Positions 36,403-45,614 of a stretch of 64,000 nt of DNA are shown here, piece by piece. The position numbers and the translations under genes are program-made. Under the pieces are notes generated by a model. That model was not told the DNA's origin, searched no databases, and worked only from the letters and a program-made list of their open reading frames with translations. This DNA comes from DAOMNO01 sp035443885 (GTDB lineage Bacteria; Planctomycetota; Phycisphaerae; Phycisphaerales; SM1A02), in contig DAOMNO010000003.1 in assembly GCA_035443885.1 (NCBI GenBank), positions 222,342-286,341 on the forward strand, read 5' to 3'. The first letter of the stretch is position 1, and each line of letters begins with the position of its first letter.

Positions 36403-36819
36403 ATGACGATTTTCAGCAAAATTCTGTCAGGCGAAATTCCCTGCCACCGCGTGTATGAAGACGAGCACGTGCTCGCCTTTCTTGACATCGGTCCGCTCAG
36501 CCGAGGGCACACGCTTGTCATTCCGAAGGAAACCCGCGAACGATTGGATCAACTCTCGGATGAATCCGCCGCGGCGATTGGTCGCGTGCTGCCTCGATTG
36601 TGCCGCGCCGTGATGCAGGCCACCGGCGCAACGGCTTACAACGTCTTGCAGAACAACGGCGAAGCGGCACATCAGGCCGTCAAGCACGTTCATTTTCACA
36701 TCATTCCAAAAATCGGCAGCGCCGGTCTTGGCATCGGCTGGAACGCTGGCAAGCTTTCGAACGATGACGCCGCCAAACTGCTCGCTGCCATGCGAGATGC
36801 ACTGGGCACGAGCGCATGA
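36403..36819 (+). CDS. HIT-family nucleotide hydrolase
   Basis: A 138-residue histidine-triad protein of the HinT/Fhit superfamily. The start MTIFSKILSGEIPCHRVYED is typical, and the catalytic triad is HVHFHIIP near residue 98. HIT enzymes hydrolyse nucleoside phosphoramidates or adenylates; the exact substrate is unknown. It overlaps the dtd gene by 4 bases (ATGA). An open extension upstream to 36319 lacks family similarity and was dropped. Confidence 0.93.
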   Translation: MTIFSKILSGEIPCHRVYEDEHVLAFLDIGPLSRGHTLVIPKETRERLDQLSDESAAAIGRVLPRLCRAVMQATGATAYNVLQNNGEAAHQAVKHVHFHIIPKIGSAGLGIGWNAGKLSNDDAAKLLAAMRDALGTSA

Positions 36820-37277
36820 TCGCGGTCGTTCAGCGGGTCAGTGAAGCATCGGTTACTGTCGCCAGCGAGGGATACCACGCTGCACTGCCAGGCGATATGG
36901 GCGGATTGTGCGTACTCCTGGGTGTGGAGCAGGGCGACACCGCGGCCGACGCGACATGGATGGCCGGCAAACTCGCGCGGCTGCGAATCTTCCGCGATGA
37001 AGACGACAAGATGAACCGCTCCGTCCTCGACATTGGCGGTGGCATCCTGCTGGTCAGCCAGTTCACCCTTGCGGGCGATTGCTCCAAAGGCAATCGGCCC
37101 AGCTTCGTCAATGCCGCCCCGCCTGAGGAAGGCCGCTCACTCTACGACGAGGTGGCCCGGCGACTCCGCGAAGACCATGCGGTTCCCGTCGCGACCGGCG
37201 TCTTCGGTGCGATGATGCAGGTCGGCCTCATCAACGACGGCCCGGTAACGCTGATTGTCCGCACGCCGCCGCATTGA
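36816..37277 (+). CDS. dtd: D-aminoacyl-tRNA deacylase
   Basis: A 153-residue DTD enzyme that frees tRNA mischarged with D-amino acids or glycine. The two active-site motifs are present: LVSQFTLAGD (SQFTL) and a C-terminal NDGPVTLIV, a variant of the usual N-x-P-(V/M)-T. The N-terminus IAVVQRVSEASVTV is canonical. It is translationally coupled to the HIT gene upstream. Confidence 0.95.
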   Translation: MIAVVQRVSEASVTVASEGYHAALPGDMGGLCVLLGVEQGDTAADATWMAGKLARLRIFRDEDDKMNRSVLDIGGGILLVSQFTLAGDCSKGNRPSFVNAAPPEEGRSLYDEVARRLREDHAVPVATGVFGAMMQVGLINDGPVTLIVRTPPH

Positions 37278-37383
37278 CCAGCCCCCCGCCCTCTCGAAGG
37301 CTCAACGATGGGCGTATTGTCCCATGCCCTTGGCAGCGGTACACTGAACCGTTCCGAGTTTCATCCACCCCACGGAGACTGAC

Positions 37384-38307
37384 GTGAGCCAGAGCGTTCT
37401 TGACACGATCGTAGGTGCCGGACAGACCGACCCCAAGGCAGCCGCTGAGCGATATCAGGCGGGTCTGCAGGCCCTTGAAGGAGGTAATCGCTACCGCGCC
37501 ATCGAAGAGTTCCGAAAAGCGACGCAGTTCGACCAGAAGCCCGAATACCTCTTCAAGCTGGCGTACTCGCTTGATCTTGTGGGCGAAGAAGATGAAGCGT
37601 TCGCCATCTACGAGCGTCTGTGCAACTGCGAACAGCCGCACATCAACGCGCTGCTCAATCTCGCCGTGCTGCATGAAGATCGCGGCGAAATCAGCCGCGC
37701 CGAGAAGTGCCTCCGGCAGATTCTGGACACCGATCCCAATCACGAGCGTGCACGCCGATTCATGAAAGATGTGCAGGCTTCGCGCGACATGTACTACGAC
37801 GAAGAACACGTGCGCGACGTTGCCAAGCGCAACGCCATGCTTGATGTACCGGTAACAGACTTCGAGCTTTCTGTTCGCGCCCGCAACTGCCTGAAGAAGA
37901 TGCAGATTCGCACACTTGGCGATCTCCTTCGCATTTCGGAATCCGAGTTGCTTTCGTACAAGAACTTCGGCGAAACTTCACTGGTCGAAATCAAGGCTAT
38001 GCTTGCGCAGAAGGGCTTGCGACTTGGACAGGGCGTCGAGGGCCAGTACAGCCGCGCCCGCAAGGAGATTTACGAGCAGCTTCGTGGCAAGGCGCCGGAC
38101 AGCGTGCTGAACAAGCCGATCTCTGTGCTCGACCTTTCGGTCCGCGCTCGCAAAGCTCTTCAGATGCTCAACATCCAGTCGATCGGCGATCTCGCAACGC
38201 GAACGGAAGCGGAACTGATGGGCGTGAAGAACTTTGGCGCGACAAGCCTTGATGAAATCAAGGCGAAACTCGCTGACTTCGGCTTGTCGTTGCGCACGCT
38301 TGATTGA
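37384..38307 (+). CDS. TPR protein with two RNA polymerase alpha-CTD modules
   Basis: A 307-residue cytoplasmic protein starting at GTG 37384 behind GGAG. Residues about 20-130 are TPR-like helices. Two RNA-polymerase alpha-subunit C-terminal domains follow: about 156-216 (FELSVRARNCLKKM, NFGETSLVEIK) and about 245-307 (LDLSVRARKALQML, NFGATSLDEIK). Both keep the arginine corresponding to E. coli alpha Arg265 (Arg165, Arg254); only the first keeps the Asn268 equivalent. There is no alpha N-terminal domain. I infer binding to UP-like DNA or to transcription factors. Known in planctomycetes as a hypothetical family. Confidence 0.85.
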   Translation: MSQSVLDTIVGAGQTDPKAAAERYQAGLQALEGGNRYRAIEEFRKATQFDQKPEYLFKLAYSLDLVGEEDEAFAIYERLCNCEQPHINALLNLAVLHEDRGEISRAEKCLRQILDTDPNHERARRFMKDVQASRDMYYDEEHVRDVAKRNAMLDVPVTDFELSVRARNCLKKMQIRTLGDLLRISESELLSYKNFGETSLVEIKAMLAQKGLRLGQGVEGQYSRARKEIYEQLRGKAPDSVLNKPISVLDLSVRARKALQMLNIQSIGDLATRTEAELMGVKNFGATSLDEIKAKLADFGLSLRTLD

Positions 38308-38366
38308 CCGCGCTCTCGCCGTAAGACCTGCTGTCCGGTTCACCAATCGTGATGGAGCGAGGGTGA

Positions 38367-39773
38367 ATGCCCCGCGAACGAACTGAGAAGAATGACGCCC
38401 TGCATCGCCGCGATTTTCTTGCGGCGATGTCTGCATTCATCGGTGCAGGCGCCTTGCTTTCCGGCTGCGACGGCCAGCGAACCACGGTGCGCCGCCCCGC
38501 GCCAAGTCGCGCCGGCGTTTCTCCCCCGCCGCCCGCGGATGTCATCGCGGAGCCGCCTTTCCACCCGCCAATTCCAAGCGTCGAACCGACCGTTCGCGTG
38601 CGCATTCGACAGGTGCGAGGCACAGAAACCGTGCTGCGCATCGGTTCACCCGATCAGTGGATTCGCGTTGCGCAGGCCATCGGCTTGCCGCACGGCGCGG
38701 CTCTGCGCGGCCCGCTTGCGGTTTCACATGACCTGCGCGGCTGGTCGATCGTTGACAGCCGCGGCTTCCGCGCCGCCGTTCGCAGCGGTGAAGCGATCTC
38801 ACTCAAACCGATCGACACGCCCGAAGCGGGCTTCATGCTGGGTGAGGTGAGCAACACTTCGCTTTCGCACTATCCCGGCTGGCTTTCGCTTGTTCCCATG
38901 AGCGATACCGGCCCTGACGCCTTTGATGTCGTCAGTCACGTTGCGCTCGAAATGTATCTGCCAGGCGTACTCGCGCGAGAACTTTACAACCACTGGCACC
39001 TGCATACACACGCTGCACAGGCAATTGCAGCACGCAGTTTCGCCTGCTCTGAACATGCGTACTTCATCACACGTCGGCACTTCGACCTGACGAATACACA
39101 AAGCTCGCAGGCATATGTCGGCTCTGTCACGCATGCGCGTTCGCATGAAGCCGTCCGCATGACGATCGGCAAAGTGCTTACGCACGATCGACTGCTTGTG
39201 CCGGGGTATTACTCAAGCTGTTGCGGCGGCCGCGCCGCTCGCGCACTCGACGCCATCGGCCCGAATCCGATGAACGGCATCGCACCGCTTCACGGCAGGC
39301 CCGGCCCGTGTGTATGTGAGAAAGCGCCGGTGTATGCGTGGGCAAGCACACAAACAAACGCTGCGCTCACGCGCCGGCTTGTCGTGTTCGGCGAAACAAC
39401 TCGCAACGCCGACCTCGCCAGCCTCACCACCATCGCATCCATCGTGCCTTCGTCAGTCAACGAGCACGGCAGGCCAACGCATTACCGCATCACCGATCAG
39501 CGTCGGCATGTGGTCATACTGCCCGCCGAAACACTTCGGCGTGCGGCCAGCCACACCGGACAGGGACTCAACCCGCCAGAAAGACCGATTCGATCCGGCT
39601 TCTTCGAGGTTTCGGTTACGCATCAGGATGTAACCTTCCGCGGCTTCGGCTTCGGGCACGGCGTCGGTATGTGCCAATACGGCGCGGAAACGCTCGCCCT
39701 GCGAGGCACGCCGTATCACGAGATTCTCAAATGGTACTACCCCGGCGCGGAGATTGTGCAGGCGTACCTGTAA
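38367..39773 (+). CDS. SpoIID/LytB-domain exported protein
   Basis: A 468-residue protein with a Tat- or lipoprotein-like signal: RRDFLAAMSAFIGAGALLSG then Cys at about 31. The mature part ends in a SpoIID domain with the signature HAAQAIAARSFACSEH, QSSQAYVG and, near the end, GFGFGHGVGMCQYGAETLA. SpoIID-like enzymes are lytic transglycosylases acting on denuded glycan; outside spore formers their role is in wall or septum remodelling. The C-terminal GHGVGMSQ-like motif is well conserved. It is followed by a strong terminator. Confidence 0.88.
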   Translation: MPRERTEKNDALHRRDFLAAMSAFIGAGALLSGCDGQRTTVRRPAPSRAGVSPPPPADVIAEPPFHPPIPSVEPTVRVRIRQVRGTETVLRIGSPDQWIRVAQAIGLPHGAALRGPLAVSHDLRGWSIVDSRGFRAAVRSGEAISLKPIDTPEAGFMLGEVSNTSLSHYPGWLSLVPMSDTGPDAFDVVSHVALEMYLPGVLARELYNHWHLHTHAAQAIAARSFACSEHAYFITRRHFDLTNTQSSQAYVGSVTHARSHEAVRMTIGKVLTHDRLLVPGYYSSCCGGRAARALDAIGPNPMNGIAPLHGRPGPCVCEKAPVYAWASTQTNAALTRRLVVFGETTRNADLASLTTIASIVPSSVNEHGRPTHYRITDQRRHVVILPAETLRRAASHTGQGLNPPERPIRSGFFEVSVTHQDVTFRGFGFGHGVGMCQYGAETLALRGTPYHEILKWYYPGAEIVQAYL

Positions 39774-39816
39774 CCCACGTACTGATCGCTCATCACCGCC
39801 TGTGCGCTCCAAAGAA

Positions 39817-39841
39817 AGACCCCCGCGCGTCGCGGGGGTCT
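39817..39841. terminator. Strong bidirectional terminator
   Basis: AGACCCCCGCG (39817-39827) pairs perfectly with CGCGGGGGTCT (39831-39841) around CGT. It lies between the convergent SpoIID-like gene (plus) and clpX (minus), so it can serve both. The minus-strand exit is TTTCTTTGG, a fair T tract. Confidence 0.85.
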
Positions 39842-39869
39842 AGTCGTTTGTATGTCGTTGTGGTTCGCG

Positions 39870-41294
39870 TTACGCGGTCTTCTTCTTCCGCTGCGGAATC
39901 TGCGCGAGAGTCAGGTTGCGCTCCACGGCGTCCGCATCAATGATGTACGTAACGCCTGCATTGTCATGCTCCGGCAGTTCATACATCAAATCGAGCATGA
40001 ACTCATCCAGCACCGCGCGCAAGGCGCGAGCGCCGGTTTCTCGCTTCAATGCACGATCCGCAAACAGTTCCAGCGCGTCCTGCGTGAACTCCAGCGTCGC
40101 CTGCTCCAGACTGAACAGATGCTGATACTGACGCACGATCGCGTTCTTCGGCTCCGTGAGAATCTGCACGAGAGCCGCGCTCGTCAGCGGCATAAGTGGC
40201 GTGATGATCGGGAGACGACCGACCAGTTCAGGGATCAGACCGAAGCTCAGCACGTCCTCAGGGGTGACTTGCGCGAGCAGCTCGCCGGTTTGTTCCGCAT
40301 GGCTCTTCTCGGTCACGATTTCCGCCGTGAAGCCGATGCGACGCTTGCCGAGACGCTTCTTGATGATTTCCTCAATGCCTGAGAAGGAGCCGCCGCAGAT
40401 GAACAGAATGTGCGTCGTGTCCATCTGAATGTACTGCTGCTCAGGATGCTTGCGTCCGCCCTGCGGGGGAACATTCGCAACCGCGCCTTCGAGCATTTTC
40501 AGCAACGACTGCTGCACGCCTTCGCCTGAAACGTCGCGCGTGATGGAGACGTTCTGGTTCGTCTTGCCGATCTTGTCGATCTCATCAATGTAGATGATGC
40601 CGCGCTGCGCAGCTTCGAGATCGTAGTCCGCAGCCTGCAGCAGCTTGAGCAACAGATTCTCCACGTCCTCGCCGACGTAGCCTGCTTCGGTGAGCGTGGT
40701 GGCGTCGCCGATGGCGAACGGCACATTCAGGATGCGCGCGAGCGTCTTTGCCAGCAGCGTCTTGCCTGTGCCGGTAGGACCGATGAGCAGTACGTTCGAC
40801 TTGTCGAGTTCGACGGGCGATTCCTCGTTGTCGATCTGCGTCAATCGCTTGTAATGATTATGCACAGCGACCGAGAGCGATTTCTTCGCGTGGTCCTGAC
40901 CGATGACGTACTGATCGAGGAACTCCTTGATCTGACGCGGCGCGGGAATCGCAGAGAAGAGCGGGCGAGCGCTGGAAACGCGCCGCCGCTCCTGCCTGAA
41001 GATGTTCTGGCAGAGATCGGTGCAGTTGGAGCAGATGTAAATGTCGTTGGGGCCTTCGACCATCGGGCCGACTTCGCGGCTGGTCTTGCCGCAGAAGGAG
41101 CAGGTCGTCACTTTGCGGCCTCGAAAGCCGCCGTCGCCACCATTGCCGCCGCTGGATGCGCCGCCGCCCCCGCCGGGAGTTCCGCCGCCGCCTTCAAAGC
41201 CGCCGGAGCCGTCTGATTTGTTTGTGCTGCGACGACCGCCTGCGGCATTAACGATGTCGGAGGCGTGTGTCGTCTGTCGTTGGGGTGTGGTCAT
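39870..41294 (-). CDS. clpX: ATP-dependent Clp protease ATP-binding subunit ClpX
   Basis: A 474-residue AAA+ unfoldase starting at ATG 41294 behind GAGGA. The zinc-binding domain at about 60-100 has CSFCGK and CSNCTDLC. It is preceded by an unusual Ser/Gly-rich segment (GGGGTPGGGGGASSGGNGG) absent from standard ClpX. Walker A is GPTGTGKTLLAK, Walker B IIYIDEIDKIG. ClpX delivers tagged substrates to ClpP. Here no clpP lies between tig and clpX, where it usually is found. Confidence 0.96.
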   Translation of the reverse strand: MTTPQRQTTHASDIVNAAGGRRSTNKSDGSGGFEGGGGTPGGGGGASSGGNGGDGGFRGRKVTTCSFCGKTSREVGPMVEGPNDIYICSNCTDLCQNIFRQERRRVSSARPLFSAIPAPRQIKEFLDQYVIGQDHAKKSLSVAVHNHYKRLTQIDNEESPVELDKSNVLLIGPTGTGKTLLAKTLARILNVPFAIGDATTLTEAGYVGEDVENLLLKLLQAADYDLEAAQRGIIYIDEIDKIGKTNQNVSITRDVSGEGVQQSLLKMLEGAVANVPPQGGRKHPEQQYIQMDTTHILFICGGSFSGIEEIIKKRLGKRRIGFTAEIVTEKSHAEQTGELLAQVTPEDVLSFGLIPELVGRLPIITPLMPLTSAALVQILTEPKNAIVRQYQHLFSLEQATLEFTQDALELFADRALKRETGARALRAVLDEFMLDLMYELPEHDNAGVTYIIDADAVERNLTLAQIPQRKKKTA

Positions 41295-41458
41295 ATCTTC
41301 CTCGAAAAGAGTCTCCGCTGCGTGCGCACGGAGCCACTCGTGAGAACGCAGAAGTAGTGTATCGGACCAATTGCGCATCGTCTAAACCCCGTTTGCGAGA
41401 TTCAGAGACACAATTGTGATATTGACCATTCCCTGATGGCAGAATCGGCGCAGCCGGA

Positions 41459-41800
41459 TCAGGAACGTGGCGAATCGGCGTTATCAGACGGCTGGTCGTC
41501 TGTTTTTCCCTGTTCGGCAGGTGTTTCCTTGTGGCCGACAACGCGGCCGATCATCGCGGCCTTCGCCTTCTCGAACTCTTCGTCAGTCATCTCCCCCGCT
41601 GCGTGCAGCTCGCGCAAACTTTGCAATGTAAAGCCCGGCGAGTCAAGCGACTGATTCGAGTTCAGCAGTCGGCGCAGATAAAAAATCACGACACCGCCCG
41701 CGATGACAAGCAGCACCAGCAGCCCCAGCCACGGCAATATCGCGCGAAGTTGTTCCGCGTCAGCAACGGAAGCGAGCGGGATCAGCCCGATCGACATCAT
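41459..41800 (-). CDS. Small membrane protein with SHOCT-like domain
   Basis: A 113-residue protein. One membrane helix (LPWLGLLVLLVIAGGVVIFY) lies near 22-42 after a short N-terminus. The C-terminal part TLQSLRELHAAGEMTDEEF matches the SHOCT pattern, a short oligomerisation or nucleic-acid-linked motif, then a disordered acidic tail. The ATG at 41800 lies 4 bases after the tig stop, so it is coupled to trigger factor. Role unknown. Confidence 0.75.
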   Translation of the reverse strand: MMSIGLIPLASVADAEQLRAILPWLGLLVLLVIAGGVVIFYLRRLLNSNQSLDSPGFTLQSLRELHAAGEMTDEEFEKAKAAMIGRVVGHKETPAEQGKTDDQPSDNADSPRS

Positions 41801-41804
41801 GGCG

Positions 41805-43277
41805 TCATGACGACTTCTTCGTCGTCTTCTTGGAAGAGCTCTTCTTCTTTGTCGTTGCTTCGCCTTCACCCTTGCCAGCGCGGCGAGCCGCCTGCTTCTC
41901 CGCGACGATCTTCTGCCATTCCGCCGTCGAAATTTCCGTGACCTTCGACTGCGCGATGATGCGATCGGCGGACTTGTGATCGCGCACCTGCATGGCGACT
42001 TCAGGCAGACGACCGGCCTGCATCAGCTCATTGCGAAGCTGCTCAGGCCGCACGTTGCGCTGTGCTGCGATGAGGGCGATGCGGCCGTTGACTTCCTGTT
42101 CGGAGACTTCGATCTTGAACGTCTCCGCCAGTCGATGCATCACGAAGAACAGCTTGAGACGACGCTGTGCGACGACTTCGCTTTCCTCACGCGCCTCGGC
42201 GAGACGCTTTTCAACTTCCTCTGGTGAAAGACCGCGATACAGCAGTTCAACCTCGTACTGCTTGAGCGTTCGCGCCGCCTGAGATGCAGAAAGCTTCTCC
42301 GGCAGTTCAAAATCCACTGCGTCAATGAGTTGCTCATAGACCTGCGAGCGCATCGCTTCCGCCTGCTCCTGCAGGAGACGCTGCTCCAGCGCGATCTTGA
42401 TCTGCTCGCGAAGATTCTCTTCCGTGCCGAGGCCGTAGTTTTCGGCAACAGCCTGCGGCGTTGCTGGTTCCACACGATGCGCCTGGCGAATCTGGAAGGA
42501 AATCGTGATTTCCTTGCCTCGAATGTCCTCACGCTCGTGATTCTCCGGAACCGTGGTCGTCACTTCCACAGTGTCGCCAACGCTTGTGCCCTTGAGCTTC
42601 GATTCCAGGTCGTCAATCAAAAGGCCAAGCACCAGGCCGCGGCCCTCGTCTTCCTTCACCGGGTAAATCACGCCGACTTCATCATGCGTGAAGAACGGCT
42701 TGTCCTCGCCTGCGCGTGTGGCGGCGGCGTATCCACCAAGCCGATCGCCCGCCTGGAAGTTGCCTTCGATCTTGTGCGGCGTACCAAAGTTCAGGCACTG
42801 GCGATCCATCTCGCTCTTGATGTGCTCTTCTGTGATCTGAAGCATCGGCTTCTTGATCTCAAAGCCATCGAGCGCTGGAAGATCAAACTCCGGCACCACT
42901 TCAACATCCACCGCGAAGGTGAGAGCCTTGCCGTCTTCGAGTTTGATCTCGTCCATCGGCGTAACAGGGTCCGGGTCGCCGACCGGCTTTAGGCCCTTTT
43001 CCTCAATCGCCTGTGCGTAGGCGTCGGCAATGAGCTGATTGCGAGTCTCATCGCGAACAGCCGTGCCGAACCGCTTCTGCAGGAGTGCGCGCGGAGCGCG
43101 GCCCTTGCGGAAGCCGGGCAGAACAGTCTCCGTCGCCAGCGTGGTGAGGGAGAGTTCCAGTTTCTCAGCAATGGCATCGGCAGGGATGGTGATCGTCAGC
43201 CGCTTGCGGGCCGGTCCCGTATCCTCGATGGTGATGTTGCTGGCGGTCTTTTCTTTGGTCGCGGTGGCTTCTGCCAT
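41805..43277 (-). CDS. tig: Trigger factor, ribosome-bound chaperone
   Basis: A 490-residue chaperone that binds nascent chains at the ribosome exit. The N-terminal domain carries LPGFRKGRAPRALLQKRFG, the ribosome-binding signature (G-F-R-x-G-x-x-P). The middle PPIase-type domain and C-terminal helical arms follow (LRNELMQAG). The last about 25 residues are a Lys/Ser tail (TTKKKSSSKKTTKKSS), unusual for Tig. It heads a unit with the SHOCT protein and clpX. Confidence 0.95.
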   Translation of the reverse strand: MAEATATKEKTASNITIEDTGPARKRLTITIPADAIAEKLELSLTTLATETVLPGFRKGRAPRALLQKRFGTAVRDETRNQLIADAYAQAIEEKGLKPVGDPDPVTPMDEIKLEDGKALTFAVDVEVVPEFDLPALDGFEIKKPMLQITEEHIKSEMDRQCLNFGTPHKIEGNFQAGDRLGGYAAATRAGEDKPFFTHDEVGVIYPVKEDEGRGLVLGLLIDDLESKLKGTSVGDTVEVTTTVPENHEREDIRGKEITISFQIRQAHRVEPATPQAVAENYGLGTEENLREQIKIALEQRLLQEQAEAMRSQVYEQLIDAVDFELPEKLSASQAARTLKQYEVELLYRGLSPEEVEKRLAEAREESEVVAQRRLKLFFVMHRLAETFKIEVSEQEVNGRIALIAAQRNVRPEQLRNELMQAGRLPEVAMQVRDHKSADRIIAQSKVTEISTAEWQKIVAEKQAARRAGKGEGEATTKKKSSSKKTTKKSS

Positions 43278-43466
43278 GGATCGGGTTCCAGTCTGGTCTC
43301 AAGGCTCTCAGGGCGCAACGATGCTGCGCCCGCTCATGTACAAAGGCGGTGAACCGCGTAGGGTATCACATCCGGTGAACCGCTCCAAGTCGGCCACAGA
43401 CGGAAAAGCGACAAGAGTGCCTCTTCCCGCCGCGAATACCGCCCATTCTCCTGGCACACGCTCAGA

Positions 43467-43922
43467 TTATTTGGCCAATCGCTGCAGCATCCGCCTGAGT
43501 TCGCCCGCCTGGCTTGACGACCGTGTGGCGATGAAAACCGTGTCATCGCCTGAAACCGTACCAACGATCTGCGGCAAACCGGCCTGATCGAGCTTCACCG
43601 CCAGCGGCTTCGCGTGGCCGAACCGGGTCTTGACGACCACGATGCCTGTGGCCCGCTCTATGCTGAGGACATCCGCTTTGAGCATTCGCCGAAGTTCACG
43701 AACATCGCCGCGCGAAAGTGAGTCCATATCCACGATCGCATAGCCTGTTCTGGACTTCGTGGCGCCAAGATCGCGCAGGTCGCGTGAGATCGTCGCCTGT
43801 GTGGCTTCGATGCCCTCAACCGCCAACAGCTCCTGAAGCTGCTCCTGGCTCTGAATCTCATTGCGATCAACGATCTCGCGGATTCGTTCGCGTCGCTCCT
43901 TGCGGCTGGCCATAGATGCCAT
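43467..43922 (-). CDS. argR: Arginine repressor ArgR
   Basis: A 151-residue regulator of arginine metabolism. The N-terminal winged helix has EATQATISRDLRDLGATKSR, and the C-terminal arginine-binding oligomerisation domain has the motif GTVSGDDTVFIAT. It binds operator boxes when loaded with arginine. Either ATG 43922 or ATG 43913 could start it; no SD decides. No arginine genes are nearby, so its targets lie elsewhere. Confidence 0.92.
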   Translation of the reverse strand: MASMASRKERRERIREIVDRNEIQSQEQLQELLAVEGIEATQATISRDLRDLGATKSRTGYAIVDMDSLSRGDVRELRRMLKADVLSIERATGIVVVKTRFGHAKPLAVKLDQAGLPQIVGTVSGDDTVFIATRSSSQAGELRRMLQRLAK

Positions 43923-43966
43923 GATAGCGGCTCAAACGCTGCGTCAATCAATGGCCCCCGAACGCA

Positions 43967-45007
43967 TCACATCAGACCGATCGATTCCATCACCCACAGA
44001 TACATCGATCCAGGCGACGACATCGCGTTCAGCGTGACGAGCGCCAGAATCGCCATCACAACGACTGCCATACCAACGCCCCACGGATGATTCATCTGCA
44101 GGTATCGACCTGTCGCGAAACTCCACCACGCTACCAGCCACGGCAGGACCGCGAGCAGATAAAGTCCGATGAAGACGCCGACAAAATTCATGCCGAGATA
44201 ACCCGCATCAACGAGGATCACCATTGCCAAGACTTGCATTGCGAACAACATGAACAGCACGAACGGAATCGCCGTGCCGTAGAGCGTGATCCGCATGATG
44301 TGGGACCATTTCACTTTCGCCTTGCGCCTCGACTGCGGCAACACGGCAAACCCCATCGCGCACAACACCTGGACAACCAGCAAACCGATTGACAGTGTCA
44401 GTCCCGTACTCCAGTAGTGAGAGATGTACTCCACTGGCGGGGAAATCGGGTAGGTGCCGAAGGGATATGCAGTCGTGCCGGGGCTTTGACTCGAAAACGG
44501 ATTGATAAGCACTCTCAGAAAGACAATCGCCGCGTTCGTTGTCTGCGGCGCAAAGGCAGGAGGGCTGTCCCAGACCTGACGCGCCGCAAGGCCCGCTTGC
44601 AACATTGCGAAGACGAGGTAACTCGCAGCAAGCATCGCAAGGATGAAAAACAGAAGCCGCGCGGGACGAATGTCATGCCACGGCTTGATCGATCTCCAGA
44701 ACGTGCCCGGCCGGTGCGCCATCACGATTGTCTGCAGCGCCGTCCATGGAAGGTGAAACCGTACCCCCTGCTCAACGCTCCAACGCGGCAGCGGCTTGCG
44801 CGTGCCGATCAGTTCTCGCCAAGGCAAGGTAAACCCGCACTCCGAGCAGCAACTTTCCAGCGGGCATTGTTCTCGCCAAGTCGCAATCTCGCCACGCTGG
44901 TCGTAGCCGCATCGCGGACAATGCGCTCCCTTCGCTCGCAGGACCGCGCCGGCGACATCCGGCGCCGTCGGTGGACGAATCAGTGATCGCACCGGAAGGT
45001 CAGACAC
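43967..45007 (-). CDS. Zinc-ribbon multipass membrane protein
   Basis: A 346-residue protein starting at GTG 45007. Residues about 30-58 form a Cys-rich ribbon, CPRCGYDQRGE and CPLESCCSECGFTL. Five or six membrane segments follow from about 110 to the C-terminus, in a Yip1-like arrangement. The ribbon resembles that of the small protein at 2053-2502, pointing to a phylum-typical family. Function unknown. Confidence 0.75.
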   Translation of the reverse strand: MSDLPVRSLIRPPTAPDVAGAVLRAKGAHCPRCGYDQRGEIATWREQCPLESCCSECGFTLPWRELIGTRKPLPRWSVEQGVRFHLPWTALQTIVMAHRPGTFWRSIKPWHDIRPARLLFFILAMLAASYLVFAMLQAGLAARQVWDSPPAFAPQTTNAAIVFLRVLINPFSSQSPGTTAYPFGTYPISPPVEYISHYWSTGLTLSIGLLVVQVLCAMGFAVLPQSRRKAKVKWSHIMRITLYGTAIPFVLFMLFAMQVLAMVILVDAGYLGMNFVGVFIGLYLLAVLPWLVAWWSFATGRYLQMNHPWGVGMAVVVMAILALVTLNAMSSPGSMYLWVMESIGLM

Positions 45008-45059
45008 GCGGACATTATGTCAGCGTGAACCTGCCTTCAGCAACCTTGCACCTCAATAA

Positions 45060-45614
45060 TTACGCACGTGAGTTGTATGAACCGTCCGCCGTGCTGATGC
45101 GAACCGTCTCGCCGATGTCGATAAAGGGCGGCACGCGCGTCTTCAGGCCTGTCTCCAGCGTCGCTTCCTTGAGCTGATTCGTCGCGGTCGCGCCCTTGAT
45201 GCCGGGCGGCGTATCCGTAACGACCAGATCAACCGTCGGCGGGAGTTCGATCGACACAGGCTTGCCGTCCGCCACGAGTACCGTCACCGTTGTATTCGGC
45301 TTCACATACAACATCGCCTCGCCGACCACGTCTTTGTCGAGCGTGATCTGCTCATACGTTTCGCCGTCCATGAACACCGGGCCTGCAGGTTCCATGTAGA
45401 GATACTCCATGTCGCGGCGGTCAAGGTCGATCCGCTCCACGTCCTCACCGGAGCGCAGTCTCTTTTCGATGATGGAACCGTTGTTCAGATTCTTGATCTT
45501 GATCTGCACGAACGCGCGGAGATTGCCCGGCGTAACGTGCGTGTATTGCGTAATGACGAAGAGGTTGCCATCAAGCTTGATGGCCATACCCGGGCGGAGA
45601 TCGGTGGATTTCAC
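45060..45614 (-). CDS. efp: Elongation factor P
   Basis: A 184-residue translation factor that relieves ribosome stalling at polyproline, which occurs in this window in GspC. The start GTG 45614 gives VKSTDLRPGMAIKLDGN, matching the family; open frame further upstream is non-homologous. Domains I-III are complete, with GEAMLYVKPNTTVTV and ATLETGLKTRVPPFI near the end. The loop tip reads TPGNLRAF, so the usual modified Lys34 position is Asn (residue 31 here) and an Arg lies two residues on. Confidence 0.95.
   Translation of the reverse strand: MKSTDLRPGMAIKLDGNLFVITQYTHVTPGNLRAFVQIKIKNLNNGSIIEKRLRSGEDVERIDLDRRDMEYLYMEPAGPVFMDGETYEQITLDKDVVGEAMLYVKPNTTVTVLVADGKPVSIELPPTVDLVVTDTPPGIKGATATNQLKEATLETGLKTRVPPFIDIGETVRISTADGSYNSRA

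Noticed and set aside
43311..43331. Terminator between argR and tig
   Set aside because: GGGCGCA/TGCGCCC forms a 7-bp stem but no T run follows on the minus strand.
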